DNA of 64,000 nt from Peribacillus acanthi. GTDB taxonomy: Bacteria; Bacillota; Bacilli; Bacillales; DSM-1321. The translations under genes were made by a program, and so were the position numbers. Within the stretch, counting starts at the first letter, position 1. Every line of letters begins with the position of its first letter. The notes beneath the pieces are model-generated. The model ran no database searches. It was not told where the DNA came from and saw only the letters and a program-made list of their open reading frames with translations. The DNA lies in assembly GCF_003073175.1 (NCBI RefSeq), contig NZ_QBBX01000006.1, positions 15,654 to 79,653 on the forward strand, in the 5' to 3' direction. Shown here in pieces: positions 18,151 through 26,020 of this stretch.

Positions 18151-18329
18151 GACGGAAAAATTCCGCTTAATTAGGAAATAGCATTGAAAATAGCTTAATT
18201 AGACGGAGAGATTCCGCCTATTGACTCGAAATACATGAAAATAGGGGATTTTGCTTGGTATAACCGGAAAACCTCCCCTTATTTAACCCGAAACGAGCTC
18301 CACTCTGAATTTAACCGGAAAATCTCCGC
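18151..18329. repeat. Five short CGGA...TCCG repeat units inside the element
   Basis: Related units begin at about 18151, 18202, 18263, 18286 and 18314, of the type GACGGAAAAATTCCGC or ACCGGAAAATCTCCGC. They are mostly followed by TTAWTT, and each is itself a small dyad. The last three are spaced 23 and 28 bases apart. Similar motifs recur in other Bacillus intergenic DNA as far as I recall. Confidence 0.5.
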
Positions 18330-18526
18330 TTATTTTACTTCGCTGGTTACTTAATTAAGGAAGCATAAATACAGCCGAGTTTCCTATCAAATTTATCGAA
18401 GTATTAACAACCGTTTTAGCATATAAACTAACAGCATGAGAATGTTTATTCTCACTTTGCTAATTGGTATGCTAATTACAGTGTTAATTCTCAGGTTAAA
18501 ATACCATAAATGTTGTTAGTCCAATA

Positions 18527-18570
18527 AAAAATAGCATGCTAAATCATATACGATTTAGCATGCTATTTTT
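18527..18570. repeat. Right subterminal hairpin of the element
   Basis: A perfect 19-bp stem (18527-18545 with 18552-18570) with a 6-nt loop contains the palindrome AGCATGCT in each arm. T runs on both strands make it a possible bidirectional terminator. Confidence 0.7.
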
Positions 18571-18583
18571 GTTGATTTTTTAC

Positions 18584-18610
18584 ATTTTGCACTCCAAAAG
18601 AGAACCCGTT
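18584..18610 (-). repeat. Right terminal inverted repeat
   Basis: Complement of the left end with two mismatches in 27, abutting the right copy of the 11-bp direct repeat. Confidence 0.8.
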
Positions 18611-18621
18611 ATAGTTTTAGT
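18611..18621 (+). repeat. Right copy of 11-bp target site duplication
   Basis: ATAGTTTTAGT, identical to 18006-18016, followed directly by the original swrC terminator. Confidence 0.75.
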
Positions 18622-18650
18622 GGGCAATCCCTTTTTAGGGTTGCCCTTTT
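18622..18650 (+). terminator. Displaced terminator of swrC
   Basis: GGGCAA pairs with TTGCCC and CCC with GGG around a TTTTTA loop with a one-base bulge, followed by TTTT. Removing the element and one direct repeat puts this hairpin about 12 bases after the swrC stop codon, a normal position. Confidence 0.75.
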
Positions 18651-18726
18651 ATTAAGCTTGGCAGGTTTATAAAACTAGACGGCAATTTATCAAATCCTCC
18701 AAGATATACTTACATTCCCTATCAAA

Positions 18727-18770
18727 AAAAATGCACGATCCCTCTAAATCCAATGGGCTCGTGCATTTTT
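18727..18770 (-). terminator. Terminator of the M3 peptidase gene
   Basis: A 12-bp stem (AAAAATGCACGA and complement) with an inner CCC/GGG is followed on the minus strand by a run of T. It lies 23 bases beyond the peptidase stop. Confidence 0.8.
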
Positions 18771-18792
18771 ATTATATTTATTAATAACACTA

Positions 18793-20487
18793 TTATAGTG
18801 CTTTATCGTCTATAGAATCCAACCAAGCTTCGATTTCACCAACCACTGATTGAACACATCCATCTTTGAATGGAGATATTAAGTTAGCATCCTCTACTAA
18901 TCCAAGAAATGACTTACTTCCACCTTGTTTGCACAGGTACACGTAGTCATCCCATGCCTTTTCTTTTTCTTCCCTTGATCGTTTCCAGAATTGAAGAGCA
19001 CAAATTTGAGCCAATACATAATCAATATAGTAGAATGGAGTGCTATAGATATGTCCCTGTCTTTGCCAATATCCACCTTCTTCAAGGAATGGGATGCCGT
19101 CGTAATCCCACTCTGGTAGATATTTTTTCTCGATTTCTTTCCATGCTTGTTTTCGTTCAGCCGGAGTCATTTCTGGCTTCGCATACACAACATGTTGGAA
19201 TTCATCAACTGCTACACCGTATGGTAGGAATGTTAAGGCACCACCTAAATGAGAGAACTTATACTTGTCTGTGTCCTCTTTAAAGAATACGTCCATCCAT
19301 GGCCATGTAAAAAACTCCATACTCATAGAGTGGATTTCTGCAGCGTCAGATGTTGACCACACATAGTCTGGCACTTCAATATCACGACTACAATACACTT
19401 GGAATGCATGACCCGCCTCGTGAGTCAGTACATCGATATCACCAGATGTTCCGTTAAAGTTGGAGAAAATGTAAGGTGCTTTGTAGTTATTAATAAACGT
19501 ACAATAGCCTCCACTTTCTTTCCCTTTTTTAGCAACTAAATCCATTAGATCAGTATCAATCATATAACGGAAAAACTCACTTGTTTCTTGTGACAGCTCA
19601 TCATACATTTTCTTACCGTTTTCAATAATCCAATCTGGATTACCTTTTGGCTTAGCGTTTCCTGTTTTGAACTTGAATCCGATGTCGTGGAATTTCAATT
19701 CGTCTACACCAATTCGTTCTTTTTGTCTTGCTTTAAGCTTAGAGACGATTGGTACGATAAATTCTTTTATTTGGTCTCTAAAATTAGCCACCATCTCAGC
19801 ATCATAATCTGTACGTTGCATACGATGGTACCCTAATTCTGTAAAGTCCTTATAACCTAACTTTTGAGCCATCTCTGTACGCACTTTTACTAAATCATCA
19901 TAAATGCGGTCAAGCTCAGCCTCATGATCTTTAAAGTATTGGAATTTCGTCTCAGTTGCTGATTTTCTCACTTCACGATCCACTGATTCTGTATAAGGAT
20001 CAAGTTGTGCCAATGTTTTCTCTTCTCCATCAAACTGAATTTTCGCAGAAGCAATCAGTTTGGAATATTCCGTTTTTAACTTGTTTTCTTTTTGCATAAG
20101 CGGAATGATTTCAGGACTAAATGATTTCAACTGAGAATCAGCCAAATTAAATAATTGATTCCCCCACTTCTCCTCTAATTCAGAACGGAACTTCGAGTCT
20201 ACAAGAGCTTTATAGAATTCAGTATATAAATCGTCCATAAGTGGCTGAATTTCATCCATGTATTCTTGTTCTTGTTTGTAAAATTCATCCTCAGTATTGA
20301 TTGAATAACGGATATAGCAAAGATTGAACATTGTCCCAACTTCATTACGTAACTCATTGATTTCTTCCATCACTACATTTTGAGCTTCAAAAGTATCGGC
20401 ACTTTTAAACTGTTCAAGAGAGGAATTAAACTTTTCCTTAATAGAGTCAACATCTAATCTTCTATACTCAAAATCTTGGAATTTCAT
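18793..20487 (-). CDS. M3 family oligoendopeptidase (PepF-like)
   Basis: A 564-residue zinc metallopeptidase of the thimet/oligopeptidase F clan. The zinc-binding, catalytic HEAGH motif lies around residue 353 in DVLTHEAGHAFQVY, and a third ligand Glu about 25-30 residues later. The N-terminal helical half is typical for the family. It should cleave short peptides in the cytoplasm. It is shorter than classical PepF (about 600) but matches the M3 subfamily common in Bacilli. The start has GGAAGTG upstream. Single gene with its own terminator. Confidence 0.92.
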   Translation of the reverse strand: MKFQDFEYRRLDVDSIKEKFNSSLEQFKSADTFEAQNVVMEEINELRNEVGTMFNLCYIRYSINTEDEFYKQEQEYMDEIQPLMDDLYTEFYKALVDSKFRSELEEKWGNQLFNLADSQLKSFSPEIIPLMQKENKLKTEYSKLIASAKIQFDGEEKTLAQLDPYTESVDREVRKSATETKFQYFKDHEAELDRIYDDLVKVRTEMAQKLGYKDFTELGYHRMQRTDYDAEMVANFRDQIKEFIVPIVSKLKARQKERIGVDELKFHDIGFKFKTGNAKPKGNPDWIIENGKKMYDELSQETSEFFRYMIDTDLMDLVAKKGKESGGYCTFINNYKAPYIFSNFNGTSGDIDVLTHEAGHAFQVYCSRDIEVPDYVWSTSDAAEIHSMSMEFFTWPWMDVFFKEDTDKYKFSHLGGALTFLPYGVAVDEFQHVVYAKPEMTPAERKQAWKEIEKKYLPEWDYDGIPFLEEGGYWQRQGHIYSTPFYYIDYVLAQICALQFWKRSREEKEKAWDDYVYLCKQGGSKSFLGLVEDANLISPFKDGCVQSVVGEIEAWLDSIDDKAL

Positions 20488-20687
20488 CCTATCACTTCCT
20501 TTTATGTATTCCCTATAAATATACTACAAAATAGACTGATTATCCTTTTTATGTAAGAAAATTTTGAAAAATTTAAAAAGATAAATGCGAAGCACATGGA
20601 GACGATTAAACATGTCTATACGCATGCCCCATAAAGCAAGCGCCCGGGGCGGAAATTCCCCATTACTCCTACCATATATGTAAAATG

Positions 20688-20727
20688 ACAAAAGGAATCA
20701 AGAGAACGTACTCTCGATTCCTTTTGT
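20688..20727 (-). terminator. Terminator of the MarR-family gene
   Basis: A 12-bp outer stem (ACAAAAGGAATC and complement) plus an inner AGAG/CTCT stem lies about 40 bases past the mhqR stop. The stretch 20488-20687 between it and the peptidase start holds no recognised gene. Confidence 0.7.
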
Positions 20728-20765
20728 AGATAATTTGATAGAAACCAAATTCGTATTTCTACAAA

Positions 20766-21200
20766 TCAATTTAAGCTTAATCCTAATTTTTTTAATAACG
20801 TTATTGCCGTAGCTTTTTCTTCTTCTGTCAAAACATTCATGACTTGATCAATTTGTTCTTCGTGTTTAGGGAAGATTCTTTCGATGAACTCTTTCCCCTT
20901 TTCGGTAATCGTTGCAAAGGTCACTCTACGGTCTTTTTTACAGGCTTCTCTGACTAAATATTCTTTTTGCTCTAATTTATCCACAACATATGTGATACTA
21001 CCGCTAGCTAATAGGATTTTCCCTCCAATTTGTTGTAGAGGTTGAGGGCCTTTGTGGTACAAAAGCTCTAATACAGCAAATTCAGTTGGATTTAAACCAT
21101 TGGCAGCGATAAATGTATTAACGTGATCATTGATAGATCGATGAGCTCTGGATAAAACGATAAACAGCTTTAAAGATTGTTCGATGGATTCTTTGCTCAT
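20766..21200 (-). CDS. mhqR: MarR family regulator, MhqR-like
   Basis: A 144-residue winged-helix MarR regulator. The recognition region GLNPTEFAVLELLYHKGPQPLQQIGGKILLAS is followed by the wing DRRVTFATITEKG. It closely resembles B. subtilis MhqR, which represses quinone- and catechol-detoxifying dioxygenases and azoreductases, and lies in the matching neighbourhood. ATG 21200 is used, giving the family length. A longer frame runs upstream, but a clear promoter (21249-21277) lies inside it. No mhq target operon is in this window. The symbol rests on similarity and synteny. Confidence 0.75.
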   Translation of the reverse strand: MSKESIEQSLKLFIVLSRAHRSINDHVNTFIAANGLNPTEFAVLELLYHKGPQPLQQIGGKILLASGSITYVVDKLEQKEYLVREACKKDRRVTFATITEKGKEFIERIFPKHEEQIDQVMNVLTEEEKATAITLLKKLGLSLN

Positions 21201-21248
21201 GTCTACACCGCCTAACTTACCAAATAATAATGTCTCGATTTCAAAATT

Positions 21249-21277
21249 AGTATATAGAATCACTATTTTCAAGTCAA
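21249..21277 (-). promoter_or_regulatory. SigA-type promoter of mhqR
   Basis: TTGACT (minus strand, 21277-21272), 17-bp spacer, TATACT (21254-21249). It fixes the mhqR start downstream at 21200. The rest of 21201-21556 is AT-rich with nothing else recognised. A dyad-like TTTGAAATCGAGAC just after the promoter could be an operator. Confidence 0.65.
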
Positions 21278-21556
21278 TAGTAGCTAGCTTTTTCGGCCAT
21301 TGCGAGAAATAATAGTTTGCTAATGTTATTTTTTATGAAACAAATTAATGTTCACGAATACATCCTTACAATTAGAAATGTATTTTAAGAAAAAAATGAA
21401 TATTTGGTAAATTGTCGATACTAAAAAGATTTTTCATATAGTTCAAAAGTATATTTTTTAAAAATTCTAAAAATTAACGATTGAATCAGTCTTCTTTCCT
21501 TTTCAACTGCATATATTAAAGGAACAGAAAAATTTCTGCCGGGGAGGGAAGATTGT

Positions 21557-21901
21557 ATGGTTGCCTTTGCCAATTATCGTGATTTTTATCAAAGAGGTAT
21601 CATTCCAATTGGTTTAGAAGATAGTAAAAAATTCGCTGATTTAAATACAGAGGAATTATTCGCTACCCATTGGTTAGTTGCTCTTGAAGGAGATCCTGAA
21701 TCAGTAAATAGTGAATTTTATTTATGGAAAGTTGTCGTATATCCTACTAATCAATTAGGTGAATTTGATTATACAAAGCCGTATTATACCTCAAGCTATC
21801 ACCACAGTTTCGATACTGCCATAGATTTAGCGAGGTCGATAGAAAATACGGCTTTATCAGACACTTTAGTCCAATCCTATTTTCAACAAAAAATCAGTTA
21901 A
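21557..21901 (+). CDS. Hypothetical protein (114 aa)
   Basis: A soluble acidic 114-residue protein rich in Tyr and Phe, with no signal peptide, membrane segment or motif that I recognise. A good ribosome-binding site (GGGGAGG) precedes the ATG and a terminator follows, so it is a real single-gene unit. It is divergent from mhqR. Function unknown. Confidence 0.75.
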   Translation: MVAFANYRDFYQRGIIPIGLEDSKKFADLNTEELFATHWLVALEGDPESVNSEFYLWKVVVYPTNQLGEFDYTKPYYTSSYHHSFDTAIDLARSIENTALSDTLVQSYFQQKIS

Positions 21902-21911
21902 ACAAACAAAA

Positions 21912-21937
21912 AAGAGAAAAATAGCTTCATTTCTCTT
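21912..21937 (+). terminator. Terminator of the 114-aa protein gene
   Basis: An 8-bp stem AAGAGAAA/TTTCTCTT is followed by CTTTTT, 11 bases past the stop. From 21940 to 22170 no gene or structure was recognised. Confidence 0.75.
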
Positions 21938-22171
21938 CTTTTTGACACAGTATGTGAAATAACCTACATAATGTTTTACCTGTAAAACCCTTCATGAAAA
22001 GTGGTTTTTTTCATTTTTAAGGCATATTCTTTTAAAAAAACATAGAAAAATTGGATAGCTCCATACCAAAATTGGCGAAAACCTTGTTGCAACTATACTT
22101 TATTCCAAATTGCATCGCTCTGTCGACATACTTCTTTGTTGCCCCCATTTTTGCTTGAAAGTAAAAAAAAT

Positions 22172-22193
22172 AAAGCTGCCTATTGACAGCTTT
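22172..22193 (-). terminator. Terminator of fixABCX
   Basis: A 7-bp stem AAAGCTG/CAGCTTT is followed on the minus strand by a long T-rich tract, 16 bases beyond the fixX stop. Confidence 0.8.
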
Positions 22194-22208
22194 TACAGAT
22201 GAATCCTT

Positions 22209-22487
22209 TTAAGCTAATCTGAAAATAATCCCCTTGCCACCTTCTGGATATTCCCAGTGAATGTTTTCATAGGGGCATCCAATTCGGCAACTTCCACATT
22301 CATGACAACCCTCATACCCTACATGCATCCTTATGTCTTCCCATTTATAGACCTCAGCAGGACAAAAAATGGTACACAATTTATCTGGACATTGCGTCAT
22401 ACAAACATCATGATTCATGACAGTCAGGTGTGATTTTTTACCGGCTTTGAATCGGACTAAATATTGTTTTTCTTCAATAGATGACAA
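22209..22487 (-). CDS. fixX: Ferredoxin-like protein FixX
   Basis: A 92-residue ferredoxin-like subunit that partners FixC, the ETF-quinone oxidoreductase. The C-terminal cluster motif CHECGSCRIGCP is the [4Fe-4S] signature, followed by the family ending W-x-YP-x-GGKGI. Earlier cysteines (29, 33, 38, 42) match the FixX pattern ending in CPAEVY. TTG 22487 is chosen: AAGGCGGTG lies 8 bases upstream, and an earlier TTG would overlap fixC without a site. Last gene of fixA-fixB-fixC-fixX. Confidence 0.88.
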   Translation of the reverse strand: MSSIEEKQYLVRFKAGKKSHLTVMNHDVCMTQCPDKLCTIFCPAEVYKWEDIRMHVGYEGCHECGSCRIGCPYENIHWEYPEGGKGIIFRLA

Positions 22488-22489
22488 TA

Positions 22490-23785
22490 TTATTTCACCG
22501 CCTTCCAAGCTTTATAGACATCTTTTAAGACACTAAAAGTACCTTTCTCTTCAGTGACTGAACGAATGATTTCCTTTTGCTTATCTTTTTTCGGAGTTCC
22601 GTCGACTGAGAAGAATTTATTCATAGCTCTATTCATCATTGGAATATATTCTTTAAAGTATGCAGGGTTATTTTCAAATGTATGAGTAGCATCTTTATAT
22701 TTCTTCAAATCTTTAATGATAAAACTATCATACAAATCATTTTTGTATTTACTAAGTGTTGCTTCGCTAAAATCACCCATTTCTTTCGCGGATATAATAG
22801 CTTCAGCTGCCATTTTCCCAGATGCCATTGCCATGTTTGATCCTTCACGATGTATCGCGTTCACTAACTGTGCAGCATCTCCAACCACTACCACTCCGTT
22901 CCCTACGACTTTAGGTACAGAATAATAGCCCCCTTCGGGAATAAGATGGGCTAAATATTCAGCTGGTTCACCGCCTTCAATAAGAGGTTTAACCATTGGG
23001 TGGGATTTTAAATAATCTAGTAAGTCATAAGGTTTGATTTTAGCTTTAATCATACTTGATAAAGTCGTACCTACCCCTATATTGATGCTATCCTTGTTCG
23101 TATAAATAAATGCTGTACCAAGATTCCCTTTAGTGGAATCCCCAAAAATCTCAATTGTACATCCTTGGTCATCGGCTAAATTAAAGCGATCATTAATTTT
23201 TTCTTTTGGCAAATTAATAACTTCCATTACCGTTAAAGCCACTTCATCGGGACGGAACTCTTTATGGAAACCAAGCTGCTTTCCTAATAATGAGTTAACT
23301 CCATCCGCTAAAACAACGACATCCCCGTAAACCTCACCATTTGGTCGATCTGTTTTTACTCCCACCACCTTTCCATCCTCGACAAGACATTCTGTGACAA
23401 CGGTTTCATTGATGAGAAGGACTCCAGCCTCCACACCTTTTGAGGCAAACCATTGATCAAATTTGGCACGTAATACTGTGAAATTGTTGAATGGCTCTTT
23501 GCCCCACTCCAAATCTTTGTAACCAAATGTAACAACCGATTCTTGATCCATCATCCAAAAGCGCTGTTCTATTACCGGTCGCTCCAGTGGTGCATCCTTC
23601 CAGAATTCTGGGATAATTTCTTCCATCTGTTTTCTGTACAGAACACCTCCCATTACGTTCTTGCTACCAGGATATTCCCCACGTTCGATTTGCATAACCT
23701 TTAATCCCGCTTTCGCACACGTGTAGGCACAAGAGGTTCCTGCTGGGCCTGCACCAACGACGATGACATCAAACTTTTCCGGCAT
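22490..23785 (-). CDS. fixC: Electron-transfer-flavoprotein:quinone oxidoreductase-like FixC
   Basis: A 431-residue FAD flavoprotein of the FixC/ETF-QO (geranylgeranyl reductase-like) family. The N-terminal Rossmann motif VVGAGPAGTSCAYTCAKAG binds FAD, and GDAAQLVNAIHREGSNMAMASG is the second FAD signature. It should pass electrons from the FixAB flavoprotein to the menaquinone pool. It starts inside the end of fixB (17-bp overlap) behind GGAGGGGAAG, so expression is coupled. No nitrogen-fixation genes are nearby. Confidence 0.92.
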   Translation of the reverse strand: MPEKFDVIVVGAGPAGTSCAYTCAKAGLKVMQIERGEYPGSKNVMGGVLYRKQMEEIIPEFWKDAPLERPVIEQRFWMMDQESVVTFGYKDLEWGKEPFNNFTVLRAKFDQWFASKGVEAGVLLINETVVTECLVEDGKVVGVKTDRPNGEVYGDVVVLADGVNSLLGKQLGFHKEFRPDEVALTVMEVINLPKEKINDRFNLADDQGCTIEIFGDSTKGNLGTAFIYTNKDSINIGVGTTLSSMIKAKIKPYDLLDYLKSHPMVKPLIEGGEPAEYLAHLIPEGGYYSVPKVVGNGVVVVGDAAQLVNAIHREGSNMAMASGKMAAEAIISAKEMGDFSEATLSKYKNDLYDSFIIKDLKKYKDATHTFENNPAYFKEYIPMMNRAMNKFFSVDGTPKKDKQKEIIRSVTEEKGTFSVLKDVYKAWKAVK

Positions 23786-24806
23786 AGTTCACTTCCCCTC
23801 CTTCTACATGAAGTTCCTGTTTCAGTTCTTCAATTAATATAGGCAAAATTTCAAGTGCATCACCAACTATGCCATAGGTGGCTACATCAAATATGGCTGC
23901 TTCAGGATTTTTATTAATGGCTATAATCATTTCTGAATTCTTCATTCCTACCACATGCTGAATCGCTCCAGAAATACCGATTGCAAAATAGAGTTTTGGA
24001 GTAACTGTTTCACCTGTCTGACCTACTTGCTGTTCATGTGGGAGCCATCCAGCCTCCACGACGTCCCGTGTTCCTCCTACACTGGCACCTAATACTTCCG
24101 CCAACTCGTGGATTAATTCAAACCCTTTTGGATCTCCCATCCCTTTTCCACCACATACAATCACGTGTGCATCTGCAAGATTGGTAGCTTTTGCAGTATC
24201 TCTTACAATCTTCAATACTTTCGTTCTCATCGTTTCTTCAGACAAATCAATGGATTCTTGAATTATTTCTCCGGTTCTTTCACTATTTCTTTCCAATGCT
24301 TTCATTACTTTTGGGCGTACGGTAGCCATCTGTGGACGATGTTTTTTGCAAAGGATGGTCGCCATAATATTTCCTCCGAATGCCGGTCGACTTGCTTCTA
24401 ATAATCTAGTTGTTGGTTCAACATCTAGCATGGTGGTATCAGCGGTTAATCCTGTACTCAAATCTGTAGCAACTGCGCTAGCAAGATCTTTTCCATTTGG
24501 TGTTGCACCATAAAGGAATATTTCAGGTTTATATTTTCTCGCTAAGTCATTGACGCCTTTCATAAACGACTCCGTTCGGTAGGTTTCAAGCACTGGATGA
24601 TCGATGACAAATACTTTATCCGCTCCATAATAGATGACTTCATTCGCTAATGCAGAAATTTGATGGCCAAGCAGGATCCCAGCCAACGGTACCTCCAATT
24701 TTTCTGCAAGTTTTTTTCCAGCTCCAAGCAACTCCAAAGAAACCCCTTCTATACTCCCTTCATTTTGTTCTATAAATACCCATACCCCTCTATAATCCTC
24801 AAACAT
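23769..24806 (-). CDS. fixB: Electron transfer flavoprotein alpha subunit (FixB-type)
   Basis: A 345-residue ETF alpha subunit. The C-terminal FAD domain shows the family signature in PKLYFAIGISGAIQHVVGM and IIAINKNPEAAIFDVATYGIVGDA. The N-terminal part is the ETF domain. With FixA it forms the heterodimer that collects electrons. This is the FixB variety, distinct from the housekeeping EtfA, as judged by its operon with fixC and fixX. Start ATG behind GGAGGGT. Confidence 0.92.
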   Translation of the reverse strand: MFEDYRGVWVFIEQNEGSIEGVSLELLGAGKKLAEKLEVPLAGILLGHQISALANEVIYYGADKVFVIDHPVLETYRTESFMKGVNDLARKYKPEIFLYGATPNGKDLASAVATDLSTGLTADTTMLDVEPTTRLLEASRPAFGGNIMATILCKKHRPQMATVRPKVMKALERNSERTGEIIQESIDLSEETMRTKVLKIVRDTAKATNLADAHVIVCGGKGMGDPKGFELIHELAEVLGASVGGTRDVVEAGWLPHEQQVGQTGETVTPKLYFAIGISGAIQHVVGMKNSEMIIAINKNPEAAIFDVATYGIVGDALEILPILIEELKQELHVEGGEVNYAGKV

Positions 24807-24831
24807 GTTTCAACCCTCCGAATCTTTCTCT

Positions 24832-25641
24832 TTACTTGAACAGCTCCTTTTTCTCTATCAACAATGTTACTAATTGTTTCACTTGACTTGTGACATCTCC
24901 TTCAATCCTTTTTCCCCCTTCTAATTTTGGAGGAGAAAACATTTTACCAACGATGGTAGGAGATCCCTTTAATCCTAATTGCAGTTTGTCCACGTTTTCC
25001 AAGTCATTTACACTCCAAATAATTGGTTGATATCTTGCTGCCTTAATCATATTGGGCATAGGAGAATATTCAATTTCATTAATCTCTTTTTCTACTGTTA
25101 ATAGACAAGGAGTTTGGGACTGTATAAGCTCGTAACCATTAGAAATTTTCCTTTTAATCACGACAGTTTTTTCCGCTTTATTCATCTCACAAACCTCAAT
25201 AACATTGGTTACAGGAGGAATATCTAATCTTCTTGCAATACCTGGTCCTACTTGGCCTGTATCACCGTCAATAGCATGTTTTCCACAAATAATTAAATCA
25301 ATGGGCTTTTCTTTAGAAATGCGGTCAAGTGCTTTAGACAAAGCATAGCTAGTAGCGAGTGTATCTGCTCCCGCAAAGGCTCGATCTGTAATGAGATATC
25401 CTTGATCCGCACCAATCTCTACACTTTTCTTAATGATATCCACTGCTTGTGGAGGTCCCATGGAAACCACTGAAACTTCACCACCATGTTTTGCTTTTAA
25501 CTTGACTGCCTCTTGAACTGCATGGGCATCATACGGATTCAAAATAGCCGGCGCACTTCTTCGGTCCAACGTGTTCGTTTTTGGATTAATCTTAATGATT
25601 TTCGTATCGGGCACTTGTTTAACACAAACCACTATATGCAT
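24832..25641 (-). CDS. fixA: Electron transfer flavoprotein beta subunit (FixA-type)
   Basis: A 269-residue ETF beta subunit. The start MHIVVCVKQVPDTK and the core CGKHAIDGDTGQVGPGIARRL are the family hallmarks (AMP or second-FAD binding in ETF beta). It is first in the fixABCX operon, 25 bases before fixB. The ATG follows TTAGGAGTG. In diazotrophs FixAB bifurcates electrons from NADH; in a non-diazotrophic Bacillus the donor is more likely an acyl-CoA or amine dehydrogenase (inference). Confidence 0.92.
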   Translation of the reverse strand: MHIVVCVKQVPDTKIIKINPKTNTLDRRSAPAILNPYDAHAVQEAVKLKAKHGGEVSVVSMGPPQAVDIIKKSVEIGADQGYLITDRAFAGADTLATSYALSKALDRISKEKPIDLIICGKHAIDGDTGQVGPGIARRLDIPPVTNVIEVCEMNKAEKTVVIKRKISNGYELIQSQTPCLLTVEKEINEIEYSPMPNMIKAARYQPIIWSVNDLENVDKLQLGLKGSPTIVGKMFSPPKLEGGKRIEGDVTSQVKQLVTLLIEKKELFK

Positions 25642-25752
25642 GTAAAAGTCTCACTCCTAACGCAATTTAAGGTGCTATTGAACAATAATGGATGAATTAT
25701 GTTAGCTGGAATTTTATGTAGTATCATTAACATATATTCCAATCCCGGCTAA

Positions 25753-25781
25753 ATTAGACGCATGACTTATTCGTTCTACAA
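25753..25781 (-). promoter_or_regulatory. Candidate promoter of fixABCX
   Basis: TTGTAG (25781-25776), 17-bp spacer, TCTAAT (25758-25753) on the minus strand. The 379-base gap 25642-26020 between this operon and the divergent ZIP gene holds no other gene that I can see. Confidence 0.45.
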
Positions 25782-26020
25782 TTGAATCATTGCATGAACA
25801 AGTCACAAAAATGGGCTAAAAGGATAAAATAGTATTATGGTGCAGAATTAGACTGGAAAGTGTGTGGAAGAGGATAACTTATTAAGGGAAATGGAGATAA
25901 AATCCTTTAGAATAGAAAATTTCTTGATTATAATGTAATAAATATTCAGTAAAATACGTGGATTATTTAGAATAATGAACGATCATTGTTAAAATCACAT
26001 AATCTGTTAAGGAGAATCGT

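Larger units (their letters stand above)
18017..18610. mobile_element. 594-bp MITE-like element with terminal inverted repeats
   Basis: The ends are 27-bp inverted repeats (18017-18043 and 18584-18610) matching at 25 of 27 positions; the left one starts AACGGGTTCTCTTTTG. Just inside each end is a strong hairpin (18071-18110 and 18527-18570, the latter a perfect 19-bp stem). The interior holds five short CGGA...TCCG units, other dyads and no transposase. An exact 11-bp repeat flanks it. It sits between the swrC stop and the terminator that must once have followed it directly. It would need a transposase acting in trans. An 11-bp duplication is compatible with IS4-type elements (inference). Confidence 0.75.

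Noticed and set aside
21201-21272. Longer N-terminus for the MarR-family protein
   Set aside because: A SigA promoter lies inside it and the family length fits ATG 21200.
25741-25810. Possible FadR-type operator before fixA
   Set aside because: Only partial resemblance to TGAATGAN-type sites; not good enough to call.
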